From Streptomyces peucetius (GTDB taxonomy: Bacteria > Actinomycetota > Actinomycetes > Streptomycetales > Streptomycetaceae), in NCBI RefSeq assembly GCF_025854275.1, contig NZ_CP107567.1, positions 6,510,001 to 6,574,000 of the forward strand: a DNA stretch of 64,000 nt, in the 5' to 3' direction. Below the pieces are notes generated by a model. The model worked only from the letters and a program-made list of their open reading frames with translations, had not been told where the DNA came from and searched no databases. Numbering within the stretch: the first letter of the stretch is position 1; each line of letters opens with the position of its first letter. Shown here one piece after another: positions 19,669 through 28,303 of this stretch. A program made the position numbers and the translations under genes.

Positions 19669-20086
19669 GTCTGCGCAGGTGGACCCCGTGGAGGCCGCCG
19701 CCGACGCGGAGCGGCGACTTCTCGAACCGGCCGTGCGGTCCTCGCCCGAGCTGATGGCGTCGCTTCTCCACCCCGACTTCCGGGAGGTCGGTGCGTCGGG
19801 CTGGCTCTGGGACCGCGACTCCGTCGTCGCCGCCCTCTCCCCGGAGGCGTCAAAGGCCCTGCCGATCACCGCGTCACGGATGACCGGTGTCCAACTGGCC
19901 ACCGACCTGGTCCATCTGACCTTCGACACCGAGACGGGCGGGCGTCGCGCCCATCGCAGCTCGCTGTGGCGGCTGACGGACGGCCGATGGCTGCTCTGGT
20001 TCCACCAGGGCACCCCCTTCGACGCGGAAGTGGCCCGCCCGGACGGCGTGCGATTGGCCCAGCCGGACGGGCCACCGGCTGGCTAG
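19661..20086 (+). CDS. NTF2-like (DUF4440) protein
   Basis: A 141-aa protein of the SnoaL/NTF2-like cone fold, DUF4440 type. Seen: [32 protein letters not shown] followed by [23 protein letters not shown], the usual beginning and end of such domains. Possible roles are small-molecule binding or isomerisation; none can be assigned. The GTG at 19661 overlaps the DUF1697 stop by 8 nt. Confidence 0.85.
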   Translation: MTESAQVDPVEAAADAERRLLEPAVRSSPELMASLLHPDFREVGASGWLWDRDSVVAALSPEASKALPITASRMTGVQLATDLVHLTFDTETGGRRAHRSSLWRLTDGRWLLWFHQGTPFDAEVARPDGVRLAQPDGPPAG

Positions 20087-20096
20087 TGTCGTCGTC

Positions 20097-20726
20097 ATGA
20101 CCACCACGGACACCGGTACGACCAGGACCGCCGTCGACTTCTACTTCGACCCGGCCTGCCCCTTCGCCTGGATCACCTCGCGCTGGCTGCTGGAGGTCGA
20201 ACGCGAGCGCGCCCTCGACCTCCGCTTCCGGGTGATGAGCCTGTACCTGCACAACATCGGCAACGAACTCCCGGGCTGGTACCGCGAGCTGGTCGACAAG
20301 TCGATCGGCCCGGTACGGGTCGCGGCAGCCGCGGCCGAGCAGCACGGCGACGACGTCCTGCGCGACCTCTACACCGCCTTCGGGACCCGCATCCACCAGG
20401 AGAAGAACGAGGACTTCGACGAGGTCGTCGCGCAGTCCCTCGCCGCGCTCGGCCTGCCCGCGGAGCTGGCCGCCGCCGCGCACGACCCCGCGTACGACGA
20501 CGCCGTCCGCCGCAGCCACGAAGCGGGCAAGGACCCCGGAGCGGACGCCTATGTCGGCACCCCGACCATCCACGTCGACAGCGCCGTCTGGTTCGGCCCG
20601 GTGCTGAACTCGATCCCGCGCGGCGCGGAGGCCGTACGGCTCTTCGACAGCTTCCGGGTCCTCGCGAACCACCCCGACCTCTTCGAACTGAAGCGTGCCC
20701 GCACCGGCAGCCTGGTCCTCGCCTAG
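20097..20726 (+). CDS. DsbA-family protein, mycothiol-dependent nitroreductase-like
   Basis: A 209-aa thioredoxin-fold protein with inserted helical domain, like Rv2466c of M. tuberculosis, a mycothiol-dependent reductase. Seen: [19 protein letters not shown], where the active site is C-P-F-A, a single-cysteine form missing the second Cys of CxxC. This is typical of enzymes working with mycothiol by a monothiol mechanism, though the Rv2466c site itself is CPWC (stated from memory). The cis-Pro loop GTPTIHVD is present. No signal peptide. The start is leaderless: TAGTGT (20084-20089), which includes the previous stop codon, lies 7 nt before the ATG. Confidence 0.85.
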   Translation: MTTTDTGTTRTAVDFYFDPACPFAWITSRWLLEVERERALDLRFRVMSLYLHNIGNELPGWYRELVDKSIGPVRVAAAAAEQHGDDVLRDLYTAFGTRIHQEKNEDFDEVVAQSLAALGLPAELAAAAHDPAYDDAVRRSHEAGKDPGADAYVGTPTIHVDSAVWFGPVLNSIPRGAEAVRLFDSFRVLANHPDLFELKRARTGSLVLA

Positions 20727-20769
20727 GGCCGCCCGTCCGGGATCACGCCCCCCCGCGGAGCCCGAGGCG

Positions 20770-21522
20770 CTACGCGCTGGCCGCCAGGAGCCGTTCCGTC
20801 CGCGCCTCGTCGTAGCGGTGCAGCAGCAGCCGTGCCAGCTCCGGTGAGGGCCCCAGCACGTCCGCCACGACGTCCGCCTCGCCGGCGCCCGCCGCGATGC
20901 GGTCGGGGAGCCGGCCCGGGGCGATCACGTACGGGGCCACGGCGACGCGCGCCACGCCGTTCGTGCGGAGTGAGCGGACGGCGTCCTCGGTGCGGGGGAA
21001 CCCCGCTGGAGTTGCGGCGGAGGCGAACGCAGGCCGCACGGCGCACCAACCGGTGTGCCGCAGCTCCCGCGCTGTCTGAGCGATCACTGCGATCGCCTCC
21101 GGGTCTGTGGAGCCCGCGGCGGCCAGGACCAGGCCCGTCGAGCTCTTGTCCGCGGGCGTGAGGCCGGCCTCGTACAGCCGCCGCTCGACCGTGGCGAGCA
21201 GCAGCGGCGACGGGCCGAGGACCTCGGCCTGCCGGATCCGCAGCACGGGAGGCGCCTGCCGCAGCACGGCCGGGATGTCCGCCTTGGCGTGGAAGGCGCG
21301 CGTCAGCAGCAGCGGCAGTGCCACCACGTCCCGTACGCCGTCGGCGGCCAGCCGCCCGAGGACCTGCGGCACCGAGGGGGCGTTGAAGTCGAGGAACGCG
21401 GTCTCGACGCGCGTCCCCGGACGCAGCGACCGCGCATGGCGGGTCAGGGCGTGGACGGTCGGGGCGTGCCGCGGGTCGCGGCTGCCGTGCGCGATGACGA
21501 GGAGGACGGGGCTGTGCGTCAC
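20770..21522 (-). CDS. Sirohydrochlorin chelatase-like protein (CbiX/SirB family)
   Basis: A 250-aa class II chelatase family protein. Seen: N-terminal LLVIAHGSRDPRHAPTVHAL, with the conserved His-Gly-Ser metal-site motif, and a duplicated second half in which HGS is replaced by AAAGSTD. The protein probably inserts Fe(II) into sirohydrochlorin to form siroheme. This fits its place as last gene of the sulfite-reductase operon, whose reductase needs siroheme. The GTG at 21522 lies 4 nt after the permease stop. A cobalt-inserting role for cobalamin cannot be excluded but context argues against it. Confidence 0.88.
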   Translation of the reverse strand: MTHSPVLLVIAHGSRDPRHAPTVHALTRHARSLRPGTRVETAFLDFNAPSVPQVLGRLAADGVRDVVALPLLLTRAFHAKADIPAVLRQAPPVLRIRQAEVLGPSPLLLATVERRLYEAGLTPADKSSTGLVLAAAGSTDPEAIAVIAQTARELRHTGWCAVRPAFASAATPAGFPRTEDAVRSLRTNGVARVAVAPYVIAPGRLPDRIAAGAGEADVVADVLGPSPELARLLLHRYDEARTERLLAASA

Positions 21523-21526
21523 CGGT

Positions 21527-22429
21527 TCAGCTCCTGACGAGCAGGCCGCGGCTGCGCAGCACCCACCGCTCCAGCGGACTGAAGATCAGCAGGTCGATCG
21601 CGATGCCGACGATCAGGATCAGCAGGATGGCGAGGAACACGCCGGGCATGTCGGCGTTGTTGCGGCCGTTCTCCAGCAACTGCCCGAGGCCCAGGCCCAG
21701 GTCGGGCGAGGAGGCGATGATCTCCGCGGCCATCAGCGAACGCCAGGAGAAGGCCCAGCCCTGCTTCAGTCCCGCGACATATCCGGGCAGCGCCGCCGGC
21801 AGCACGATGTGCCAGGCGCCCCTCAGCCCGGTCGCGCCCAGCGTGCGGCCCGCCCGCAGGTACAGCGGCGGCACCTGGTCGACGCCCGAGACCAGGCCGT
21901 TGGCGATCGACGGGACCGCGCCCAGCAGGATCACGGCGAACATCATCCTGTCGTTCAGTCCGAGCCAGATCACGGCCGGCGGCACCCAGGCGACGGACGG
22001 CAGCGACTGCAGACCGGACAGGATCGGGCCGATCGCGGCGCGGACGAACTTGACCCGGGCGACCAGCAGTCCGAGCGGGGTGCCGATGGCGAGCGCCAGC
22101 AGGAAGCCGAGGAGGCCGCGGGAGACGCTGGTCCAGATGACCTCGAAGAGGGTTCCCTGCAGCCACATGCCGGACACGCTGTCCCACACCGCGGACGGTG
22201 CGGGCAGCTTGTAGTCCTCGGTCACCTCCGCCCACACCAGCAACTGCCAGGTGAGGAGCACCAGGCCCACGGCCGTGAGCGGCGGCAGCACCTTCTTCAG
22301 CAGCACCTCGCGCACCGGCGTGCGGCTCACCTGGACCGCGTCCAGCGCGTCGAGACCGGCCTCCAGACCCGCGAGGTCGTCGCCCTTGGCCGCGGCCTTC
22401 CCGGCAGCGGTCGTGTCAGTGCTGGCCAT
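21527..22429 (-). CDS. ssuC: Sulfonate-type ABC transporter permease
   Basis: A 300-aa membrane subunit of the SsuC/TauC type. A cytoplasmic N-terminal tail of about 45 residues precedes the first span (VLPPLTAVGLVLLTWQLLVWA). The signature loop LYLRAGRTLGATGLRGAWHIVLPAALPGYVAGLKQG contains the EAA-like ATPase-docking region. Substrates of this family are sulfonates, taurine, nitrate or related anions; the cys-gene context suggests organosulfonate or sulfate. It overlaps the ATPase gene by 14 nt. The symbol is by family and context, not proven substrate. Confidence 0.88.
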   Translation of the reverse strand: MASTDTTAAGKAAAKGDDLAGLEAGLDALDAVQVSRTPVREVLLKKVLPPLTAVGLVLLTWQLLVWAEVTEDYKLPAPSAVWDSVSGMWLQGTLFEVIWTSVSRGLLGFLLALAIGTPLGLLVARVKFVRAAIGPILSGLQSLPSVAWVPPAVIWLGLNDRMMFAVILLGAVPSIANGLVSGVDQVPPLYLRAGRTLGATGLRGAWHIVLPAALPGYVAGLKQGWAFSWRSLMAAEIIASSPDLGLGLGQLLENGRNNADMPGVFLAILLILIVGIAIDLLIFSPLERWVLRSRGLLVRS

Positions 22430-23210
22430 GTCGGCGGATCTCCCCACGCAGTTCTTCGGTGATCTCGACGGACAGCTCCGCCACCTCGGTGTCCTCGATA
22501 CGTCGCGGCTGGTCGATGTCCACGGTCCACTCCCGCGCCACACGTCCCGGCCGTGACGACAGCAGCACCACCCGCTGCGCGAGCCGCACCGCCTCGCGGA
22601 CGTTGTGCGTGACGAACAGGACCGAGACGTTCGTCTCCCGCCAGATCCGGGTCAGCTCGTCGTGCAGCACGTCCCGGGTGATGGCGTCGAGCGCCGCGAA
22701 CGGCTCGTCCATCAGCAGCAGCCGGCTGTCCTGCGCCAGCGCGCGGGCCATGGCGACCCGCTGCCGCATCCCGCCCGACAGTTCGTGCACCCGCTTGCGG
22801 TACGCGCCGCCGAGCCGCACCAGCTCCAGCAGCCGCTCCGCCTCCTGGCGCCGCGCGCCCTTCGGCACACCGCGCAGCTTGAGCGCGAGCTCGATGTTCT
22901 TGCCCGCGGTCAGCCACGGGAACAGGGCGTGCTCCTGGAACATCAGCGCGGGCCGGCCGCCGGGCGTCTCGATGGACCCCGCGGTCGGCCGGTCGAGTCC
23001 CGCGACCAGGTTCAGCAGCGTCGACTTGCCGCAGCCGGAGGCCCCCAGGAGCGTGACGAACTCGCCCGGCGCGACATCGAGCGTGATGTCGTCCAGCACG
23101 AGCTGCGGCCCGGCGGGCCCGCTGAAGGACTTGGAGACATGCCCGATGCGGGCCGCGTACGTCCGGTCGACACTCACGCGGTCCTCGGCCTTGGCGATGG
23201 CAGTGGCCAT
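22416..23210 (-). CDS. ssuB: Sulfonate-type ABC transporter ATPase
   Basis: A 264-aa ABC ATPase of the nitrate/sulfonate/taurine family. Walker A GASGCGKSTLLNLV, Q-loop ALMFQEHALFPW, signature LSGGMRQRVAMARAL, Walker B RLLLMDEPFAALDAITRD and H-loop VLFVTHNVREAVRLA are all intact. AGGAGGT lies at 23219-23225, with proper spacing to the ATG at 23210. A GTG at 23219 overlaps that site and is rejected. It lies 34 bp downstream of the binding-protein gene. Confidence 0.92.
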   Translation of the reverse strand: MATAIAKAEDRVSVDRTYAARIGHVSKSFSGPAGPQLVLDDITLDVAPGEFVTLLGASGCGKSTLLNLVAGLDRPTAGSIETPGGRPALMFQEHALFPWLTAGKNIELALKLRGVPKGARRQEAERLLELVRLGGAYRKRVHELSGGMRQRVAMARALAQDSRLLLMDEPFAALDAITRDVLHDELTRIWRETNVSVLFVTHNVREAVRLAQRVVLLSSRPGRVAREWTVDIDQPRRIEDTEVAELSVEITEELRGEIRRHGQH

Positions 23211-23244
23211 GGTCGTCACCTCCTGGGAACTCGGCTGCTACGGG

Positions 23245-24354
23245 TTACTTGACGCCGAGCCCGGCGTCGGGGACCGCGGGACGGCCCTCGGCCGCGAGAA
23301 CCTTGTTCAGCGGCTTCAGGTCATAGATTCCGGCGAGGTCCACCTGCGCCAGCAGACCGGCCCGCACCGCGTGGTCCGCCTGCGCGTCGAGGGTCGCGGC
23401 CAGCGGGTCGTCGGTGAAGGTGATCGCCTGCCACGCCGGGTCGATCTCGTCGGCCGGGAGCCCCTTGCCGGTCAGCTCCTCGAGCTTCGCGTTGGCCGAC
23501 GCCTTCGCCTTCGCGGGGTTGGCCTCCATCCAGGCGTTGGTCTTCACCGTGCCGCGCAGGACCGCCTCGACGGCGTCGGGGTGCTCGGCGAGGAACTTCT
23601 GCGACACGACCATGTTGGTGATCACGAACTTCCCGTCCGGCCACAGGTCCGCCTCGTCGAGCAGCACCTTCGCGCCGGTGGCCACCAGGCGGGAGGCGGT
23701 GGGCTCCGGCACCCACGCCCCGTCGATCGCCCCGGACCGGTAGGCGCCCGGCATCACCTTGTTCTGCATCCGGACCACCGAGACGTCGCCCTTGCCGCTC
23801 TGGGAGTCGACCTTCCACCCCTGCTCCGCCGCCCAGTTGAGGAACGCCACGTCCTGGGTGTTGCCGAGCTGCGGCGTGGCGATCCTCTTGCCCTCGACAT
23901 CGGACGGGGACGTGATCTTCTCCGGGTTCACCACCAGCTTCACCCCGCCGGACGCCGAACCGCCGATGATCCGCAGGCTCCTGCCCCCGGACTTCACGTA
24001 GGCGTTGACGGCGGGGGAGGGGCCGATGAACCCGATGTCGATCGAGCCCGCGTTCAGGGCCTCGATCTCGGAGGGGCCGGCGTTGAAGCTCGCGGTCGAC
24101 ACCTTGGTGCCGCCCAGCTCCCGCTGCAGGATGCCCTCGCGGTCACCCACGAGCGCGGTGGCGTGGGTGAGGTTGGGGAAGTACCCGATCCGTACGGTGT
24201 CGAGACCACCGACCTTCGGGCCCTTGGCCGCGTGGGCCACCGGGGCCGGCGCGGCCTGGGAGCCGTAACCGCAGGCCGTGAGTATCACGGCGAGGAGCGG
24301 CAGTACGGCTGCGGCGGCGAGGCCGCGGCGCGGGAAGGTACGAGTGGCTGGCAC
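23245..24354 (-). CDS. ssuA: Sulfonate-type ABC transporter substrate-binding lipoprotein
   Basis: A 369-aa lipoprotein with basic N-terminus, hydrophobic core and lipobox ILTAC (Cys about residue 28). The mature part is the NMT1/THI5-like binding fold: TVRIGYFPNLTHATALVG, then FNAGPSEIEALNAGSIDIGFIGPSPAVNAY, typical of SsuA/TauA homologues. It passes the substrate to SsuC/SsuB. The gene follows cysN and a possible 32-aa ORF, inside the sulfur operon. Orthologous order is known in S. coelicolor (about SCO6093-SCO6102, recalled from memory). Confidence 0.9.
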   Translation of the reverse strand: MPATRTFPRRGLAAAAVLPLLAVILTACGYGSQAAPAPVAHAAKGPKVGGLDTVRIGYFPNLTHATALVGDREGILQRELGGTKVSTASFNAGPSEIEALNAGSIDIGFIGPSPAVNAYVKSGGRSLRIIGGSASGGVKLVVNPEKITSPSDVEGKRIATPQLGNTQDVAFLNWAAEQGWKVDSQSGKGDVSVVRMQNKVMPGAYRSGAIDGAWVPEPTASRLVATGAKVLLDEADLWPDGKFVITNMVVSQKFLAEHPDAVEAVLRGTVKTNAWMEANPAKAKASANAKLEELTGKGLPADEIDPAWQAITFTDDPLAATLDAQADHAVRAGLLAQVDLAGIYDLKPLNKVLAAEGRPAVPDAGLGVK

Positions 24355-24471
24355 GGGAGGGTTTCCTCTCGTAGGCCCGGTCGCTACGTCATGTCGGACG
24401 CGGCCGGGTCGTCGGTGGGCAGTGCGGTCTTCGGTGCGGGAAGCGGAGGGCGCGCATGCTGTGCGCGGACG

Positions 24472-24570
24472 TCATCGCCCGCATCGCGCGACCCCGCCCG
24501 TGCCCGCGCCGAGCGCCCCGCTGCCGACGCGGCCGCCCTCCTTGGCGAAGGTCGAGTAGATGTCGGTCAT
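24472..24570 (-). CDS. Possible 32-aa ORF directly after cysN
   Basis: An ATG at 24570 lies 2 nt after the cysN stop, and the frame runs 32 codons (begins MTDIYSTFAKEGG, ends GGVARCGR) to a TGA. The position would allow translational coupling within the operon. The first 13 residues look plausible as protein; the rest is Gly-rich and could be chance in high-GC DNA. No family recognised. Confidence 0.35.
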   Translation of the reverse strand: MTDIYSTFAKEGGRVGSGALGAGTGGVARCGR

Positions 24571-24572
24571 CG

Positions 24573-25922
24573 TCAGAAGTCCCAGCCCTCGTCGTCCACG
24601 GCGGGCGCGGTGCCCTCGGCGGTCTGCGAGGCGAACGCGTCGCCCGCCATGCCCGCGGCGAGCGTCGTGCCGTCGGCCGGGTCGATCAGCAGGAACGAGC
24701 CGGTGCGGCGCGAATGGGCGTACGAGTCGAGGGCCAGCGGCTCCGCGGTGCGGACCTTGACGCGGCCGATGTCGTTGGCGACGAGCTGCCCGGGGGCCGG
24801 GTGCTGGGAGAGGTCGTCGAGGGTGAGCCGGGAGGGGATCTCCTTGACGATCGCCTTCACGGTGCGGGTGGTGTGCTTGAGCAGCACCCGCTGTCCGACG
24901 GTGAGCGGCCGGTCCGCCACGTGGCAGACGGTCGCCTCGACGTCCTGCGTGGTCGGCGGCGCGTCGTCGGTCGGCACGATGATGTCGCCGCGGGAGACGT
25001 CGATGTCGTCCTCCAGCAGCAGGGTGACCGACTGCGGCGTCCAGGCCACGTCCACCGACTCGCCCAGCAGGTCGATGCCGGAGACCTTCGAGGTGCGGCC
25101 CGACGGCAGCACGGTGACGGACTCGCCGACCCGGAACGCGCCGGCGGCGATCTGGCCGGCGTAGCCGCGGTAGTCGGGGTGCTCGGCAGTCTGCGGGCGG
25201 ATCACGTACTGCACGGGCAGCCGGGCGTGGCAGGTGGCCAGGTCGTGGCTGACGGGCACGGTCTCCAGGTGTTCGAGCACGGTCGGGCCGCCGTACCAGT
25301 CCATGTTCGCGGACGGGTCCACCACGTTGTCACCGGCGAGCGCCGAGATCGGGATCGCGGTGATCTCGGGGACGCCGAGCGAGGCGGCGTAGGCGGTGAA
25401 CTCCTCGGCGATCTTCGCGAAGACGGGCTCCGCGTAGTCGACGAGGTCCATCTTGTTGACCGCGAGGACCACGTGCGGGACGCGGAGCAGGGCGGCGACC
25501 GCGGCGTGCCGGCGGGTCTGCTCGACGACACCGTTGCGGGCGTCGACGAGGACGACCGCGAGCTCGGCCGTGGAGGCGCCGGTGACCATGTTGCGCGTGT
25601 ACTGCACATGGCCGGGCGTGTCGGCGAGGATGAACCGCCGCCGGGGCGTGGCGAAGTAGCGGTACGCCACGTCGATGGTGATGCCCTGCTCACGCTCGGC
25701 CCGCAGACCGTCCGTGAGCAGCGCCAGGTCGGGAGCCTCCTGGCCGCGGTTGCGGGACGCGTGCTCCACGGCCTCCAACTGGTCGGCGAGGACCGACTTG
25801 GAGTCGTGCAGCAGCCGCCCGACCAGGGTGGACTTGCCGTCGTCGACGGACCCGGCGGTGGCGAAGCGCAGCAGGGTGGTGGCCGAGAGCTGCTCGGCCA
25901 ACTGCTCGGTGGGGCTGGTCAT
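24573..25922 (-). CDS. cysN: Sulfate adenylyltransferase subunit 1 (GTPase)
   Basis: A 449-aa elongation-factor-like GTPase that, with CysD, makes adenosine 5'-phosphosulfate from ATP and sulfate, using GTP hydrolysis to drive it. G-motifs: GSVDDGKSTLVGRLL (G1), DTPGHVQYTRNM (G3), VNKMDL (G4) and SALAGDNV (G5). EF-Tu-like beta-barrel domains follow. It is not fused to an APS kinase domain, because cysC is separate here. The ATG at 25922 lies 2 nt after the cysD stop. Confidence 0.96.
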   Translation of the reverse strand: MTSPTEQLAEQLSATTLLRFATAGSVDDGKSTLVGRLLHDSKSVLADQLEAVEHASRNRGQEAPDLALLTDGLRAEREQGITIDVAYRYFATPRRRFILADTPGHVQYTRNMVTGASTAELAVVLVDARNGVVEQTRRHAAVAALLRVPHVVLAVNKMDLVDYAEPVFAKIAEEFTAYAASLGVPEITAIPISALAGDNVVDPSANMDWYGGPTVLEHLETVPVSHDLATCHARLPVQYVIRPQTAEHPDYRGYAGQIAAGAFRVGESVTVLPSGRTSKVSGIDLLGESVDVAWTPQSVTLLLEDDIDVSRGDIIVPTDDAPPTTQDVEATVCHVADRPLTVGQRVLLKHTTRTVKAIVKEIPSRLTLDDLSQHPAPGQLVANDIGRVKVRTAEPLALDSYAHSRRTGSFLLIDPADGTTLAAGMAGDAFASQTAEGTAPAVDDEGWDF

Positions 25923-25924
25923 CT

Positions 25925-26863
25925 TTAGAAGTACCCTTCGCGCTTGCGGTCTTCCATCGCAGCCTCCGACAGCTTGTCGTCGGCCCGGGTGGCTCCCCGC
26001 TCGGTGAGGCGGGAGGCGGCGATCTCGGTGATCACGGCTTCGAGCGTGGTGGCGTCGGAGTCGACGGCGCCGGTGCAGGACATGTCGCCGACGGTGCGGT
26101 AGCGGACCAGCCGCCTCTCCACGTTCTCGGTGTCCTTCGGCCCGCCCCACTCGCCGGCGGTCAGCCACATGCCGGAGCGCTTGAACACCTCGCGCTCGTG
26201 CGCGAAGTAGATCTGCGGAAGCTCGATCTTCTCGCGCTGGATGTACTGCCACACGTCCAGCTCGGTCCAGTTCGACAGCGGGAAGACCCGCACGTGCTCG
26301 CCGGGGGCGTGGCGGCCGTTGTAGAGCTGCCACAGCTCGGGCCGCTGGCGGCGCGGGTCCCACTGCGAGAACTCGTCGCGGAGGCTGAACACCCGCTCCT
26401 TCGCGCGGGCCTTCTCCTCGTCGCGCCGGCCGCCGCCGAACACCGCGTCGAAACGGTGCTCCTGGATGGCCTCGGTCAGCGGCACCGTCTGCAGCGGGTT
26501 ACGGGTTCCGTCGGGGCGCTCGCGCAGCTTGCCCGCGTCGATGTACTCCTGCACGGAGGCCACATGCAGGCGCAGTCCGTGCCGGGCGACCGTGCGGTCG
26601 CGGTACTCGAGGACCTCGGGGAAGTTGTGGCCGGTGTCCACGTGCAGCAGCGAGAACGGCACGGCAGCCGGGGCGAACGCCTTCAGCGCCAGGTGCAGCA
26701 TGACGATTGAGTCCTTGCCGCCGGAGAAGAGGATCACCGGCCGCTCGAACTCGCCCGCCACCTCGCGGAAGATGTGCACGGCCTCCGACTCGAGCGCGTC
26801 CAGGTGCGACAGCGCGTACGGGCTGTCGGTGCCCTCGGTCACGGTGTCGATGCTGGTCGTCAC
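25925..26863 (-). CDS. cysD: Sulfate adenylyltransferase subunit 2
   Basis: A 312-aa PP-loop adenylyltransferase. The PP-loop motif ILFSGGKDSIVMLHL (about residues 44-58), HVDTGHNFPEV, FGGGRRDEEKARAKERVFS and RYRTVGDMSCTGAV are diagnostic for CysD. It pairs with CysN. The GTG at 26863 overlaps the cysC stop (GTGA). Confidence 0.96.
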   Translation of the reverse strand: MTTSIDTVTEGTDSPYALSHLDALESEAVHIFREVAGEFERPVILFSGGKDSIVMLHLALKAFAPAAVPFSLLHVDTGHNFPEVLEYRDRTVARHGLRLHVASVQEYIDAGKLRERPDGTRNPLQTVPLTEAIQEHRFDAVFGGGRRDEEKARAKERVFSLRDEFSQWDPRRQRPELWQLYNGRHAPGEHVRVFPLSNWTELDVWQYIQREKIELPQIYFAHEREVFKRSGMWLTAGEWGGPKDTENVERRLVRYRTVGDMSCTGAVDSDATTLEAVITEIAASRLTERGATRADDKLSEAAMEDRKREGYF

Positions 26864-27426
26864 AGCAGGCCCCTCTCGGTGAGCAGCGCGTGGACCGCCG
26901 TGGCGGACTCCTGCACTGTCTGGTTCTGGGACTCGATCCGCAGATCGGGCGTCTCGGGCTCCTCATACGGGTCGTCGACCCCGGTCAGCCCGCTGATCTC
27001 GCCCGCGGCCTGCTTCGCGTACAGCCCCTTCACGTCACGCACCGAGCACACCTCGACCGGAGTGGCGACGTGCACCTCCACGTACGGCGTGCCCTCCTGC
27101 TGGTGGCGCTTGCGCACCGCCTCACGGCTGTCGGCGTACGGGGCGATGACCGGCACCAGGACCTTCACGCCGTTGGAGGCGAGCAGTTCGGCGACGAAGC
27201 CGATCCGCTGCACGTTGGTGTGCCGGTCCTCGCGGCTGAAGCCCAGGCCCGCGGAGAGGAACTCGCGGATCTCGTCGCCGTCGAGCAGCTCGACACGGTG
27301 GCCCTCGGCGCGCAGCCGGTCCGCCAGCTCGTAGGCGATGGTGGTCTTGCCGGCGCTCGGCAGACCCGTGAGCCAGATCGTGGCTCCGGTCACGTCGTTC
27401 TCCAAAGGAATCTGTTCGGTGGTCAT
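26860..27426 (-). CDS. cysC: Adenylylsulfate kinase
   Basis: A 188-aa kinase forming PAPS from APS and ATP. Walker A WLTGLPSAGKTTIAYEL (about 18-34), LLDGDEIREFLSAGLGFSREDRHTNVQRIGFVA and the lid motif VKGLYAKQAAGEISGLTGVDDPYEEP are complete. It sits between cysH and cysD with 1- and 4-nt overlaps. Its presence beside an APS-reductase-type CysH means PAPS is likely needed for other sulfotransfer reactions, or that CysH uses both. Confidence 0.95.
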   Translation of the reverse strand: MTTEQIPLENDVTGATIWLTGLPSAGKTTIAYELADRLRAEGHRVELLDGDEIREFLSAGLGFSREDRHTNVQRIGFVAELLASNGVKVLVPVIAPYADSREAVRKRHQQEGTPYVEVHVATPVEVCSVRDVKGLYAKQAAGEISGLTGVDDPYEEPETPDLRIESQNQTVQESATAVHALLTERGLL

Positions 27427-28127
27427 CAGCCGTGCAGCCCGCACTCGGTCTTGCCGCGCCCTGCCCAGCGGCCGGCGCGTGCGTCCTCGCCCTCCAGCAC
27501 CCGGCGGGTGCAGGGCGCGCAGCCGACGGAGGCGTAGCCGTCCATCAGCAGCGGGTTCGTGAGCACACCGTGCTCGGCGACATAGGCGTCGACGTCGTCC
27601 TGCGTCCAGCGGGCGATCGGGGAGACCTTGACCTTCTGCCGCTTCTCGTCCCAGCCGACGACCGGGGTGTTCGCCCGGGTCGGGGACTCGTCGCGGCGCA
27701 GACCCGTCGCCCACGCGTCGTACCCGGTCAGGCCCTCCTCGAGGGGCTTGACCTTGCGCAGGGCGCAGCACAGGTCGGGGTTCCGGTCGTGCAGCTTCGG
27801 GCCGTACTCGGCGTCCTGCTCGGCGACCGTCTGCCGGGGCGTGAGCGTGATGACGTTGACGTCCATCACCGCGTCCACGGCGTCACGGGTGCCGATGGTC
27901 TCCTCGAAGTGGTAGCCGGTGTCGAGGAAGACCACGTCCACGCCGGGCATGGCGCGGGAGGCGAGGTGGGCGACCACCGCGTCCTCCATCGAGGAGGTGA
28001 CGCAGAAACGCGGACCGAAGGTCTCGGCGGCCCACGTGAGGATCTCCAGTGCGGAGGCGTCCTCGAGGTCCCGTCCGGCCTGCTCGGCCAGTGACTTGAG
28101 GTTCCGTTCGGCCTGAACAGTCGTCAT
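27426..28127 (-). CDS. cysH: Assimilatory APS/PAPS reductase with [4Fe-4S] ligands
   Basis: A 233-aa PP-loop reductase giving sulfite from activated sulfate with thioredoxin. It has the paired-cysteine set Cys120-Cys121 (LCCALRK) and Cys203/Cys206 (GCAPCTR), which bind the 4Fe-4S cluster of APS reductases, and the catalytic Cys229 in the ECGLHG tail. The PP-loop-like SSMEDAVVAHL replaces SGGKDS. The cluster cysteines favour APS over PAPS as substrate. The ATG at 28127 overlaps the stop of the small zinc-ribbon gene by ATGA. Confidence 0.95.
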   Translation of the reverse strand: MTTVQAERNLKSLAEQAGRDLEDASALEILTWAAETFGPRFCVTSSMEDAVVAHLASRAMPGVDVVFLDTGYHFEETIGTRDAVDAVMDVNVITLTPRQTVAEQDAEYGPKLHDRNPDLCCALRKVKPLEEGLTGYDAWATGLRRDESPTRANTPVVGWDEKRQKVKVSPIARWTQDDVDAYVAEHGVLTNPLLMDGYASVGCAPCTRRVLEGEDARAGRWAGRGKTECGLHG

Positions 28128-28303
28128 TTCCGTTCCCCTCCACCGTCGCCCAGTCGAAGCCCCCGGGTCAGCAGCCCGAGGAACTTCAACTGGAAGGCCC
28201 GATTGCATGCCCCGCATTCCCAGGCGCCGTGACCCTCCTCGTTGGGACGCAGGTCCTCGTCCCCGCAGTACGGGCAGTAGAACGGCGCGGCCCGCTCGCT
28301 CAT
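28124..28303 (-). CDS. Small zinc-ribbon protein in the sulfur operon
   Basis: A 59-aa protein with two CxxC pairs (FYCPYCGDEDL and WECGACNRAFQLK) about 20 residues apart, a rubredoxin-like or zinc-ribbon pattern. It is wedged between sulfite reductase and cysH with 4-nt overlaps on both sides, so its stoichiometry is tied to them. An electron-transfer, metal-carrier or regulatory role is conceivable; none is established. Codon use is typical of the neighbours. Confidence 0.85.
   Translation of the reverse strand: MSERAAPFYCPYCGDEDLRPNEEGHGAWECGACNRAFQLKFLGLLTRGLRLGDGGGERK

Noticed and set aside
22459..25164. A 901-codon plus-strand frame opposite the sulfonate ABC genes
   Set aside because: Antisense to genes with intact ABC, lipoprotein and CysN motifs.
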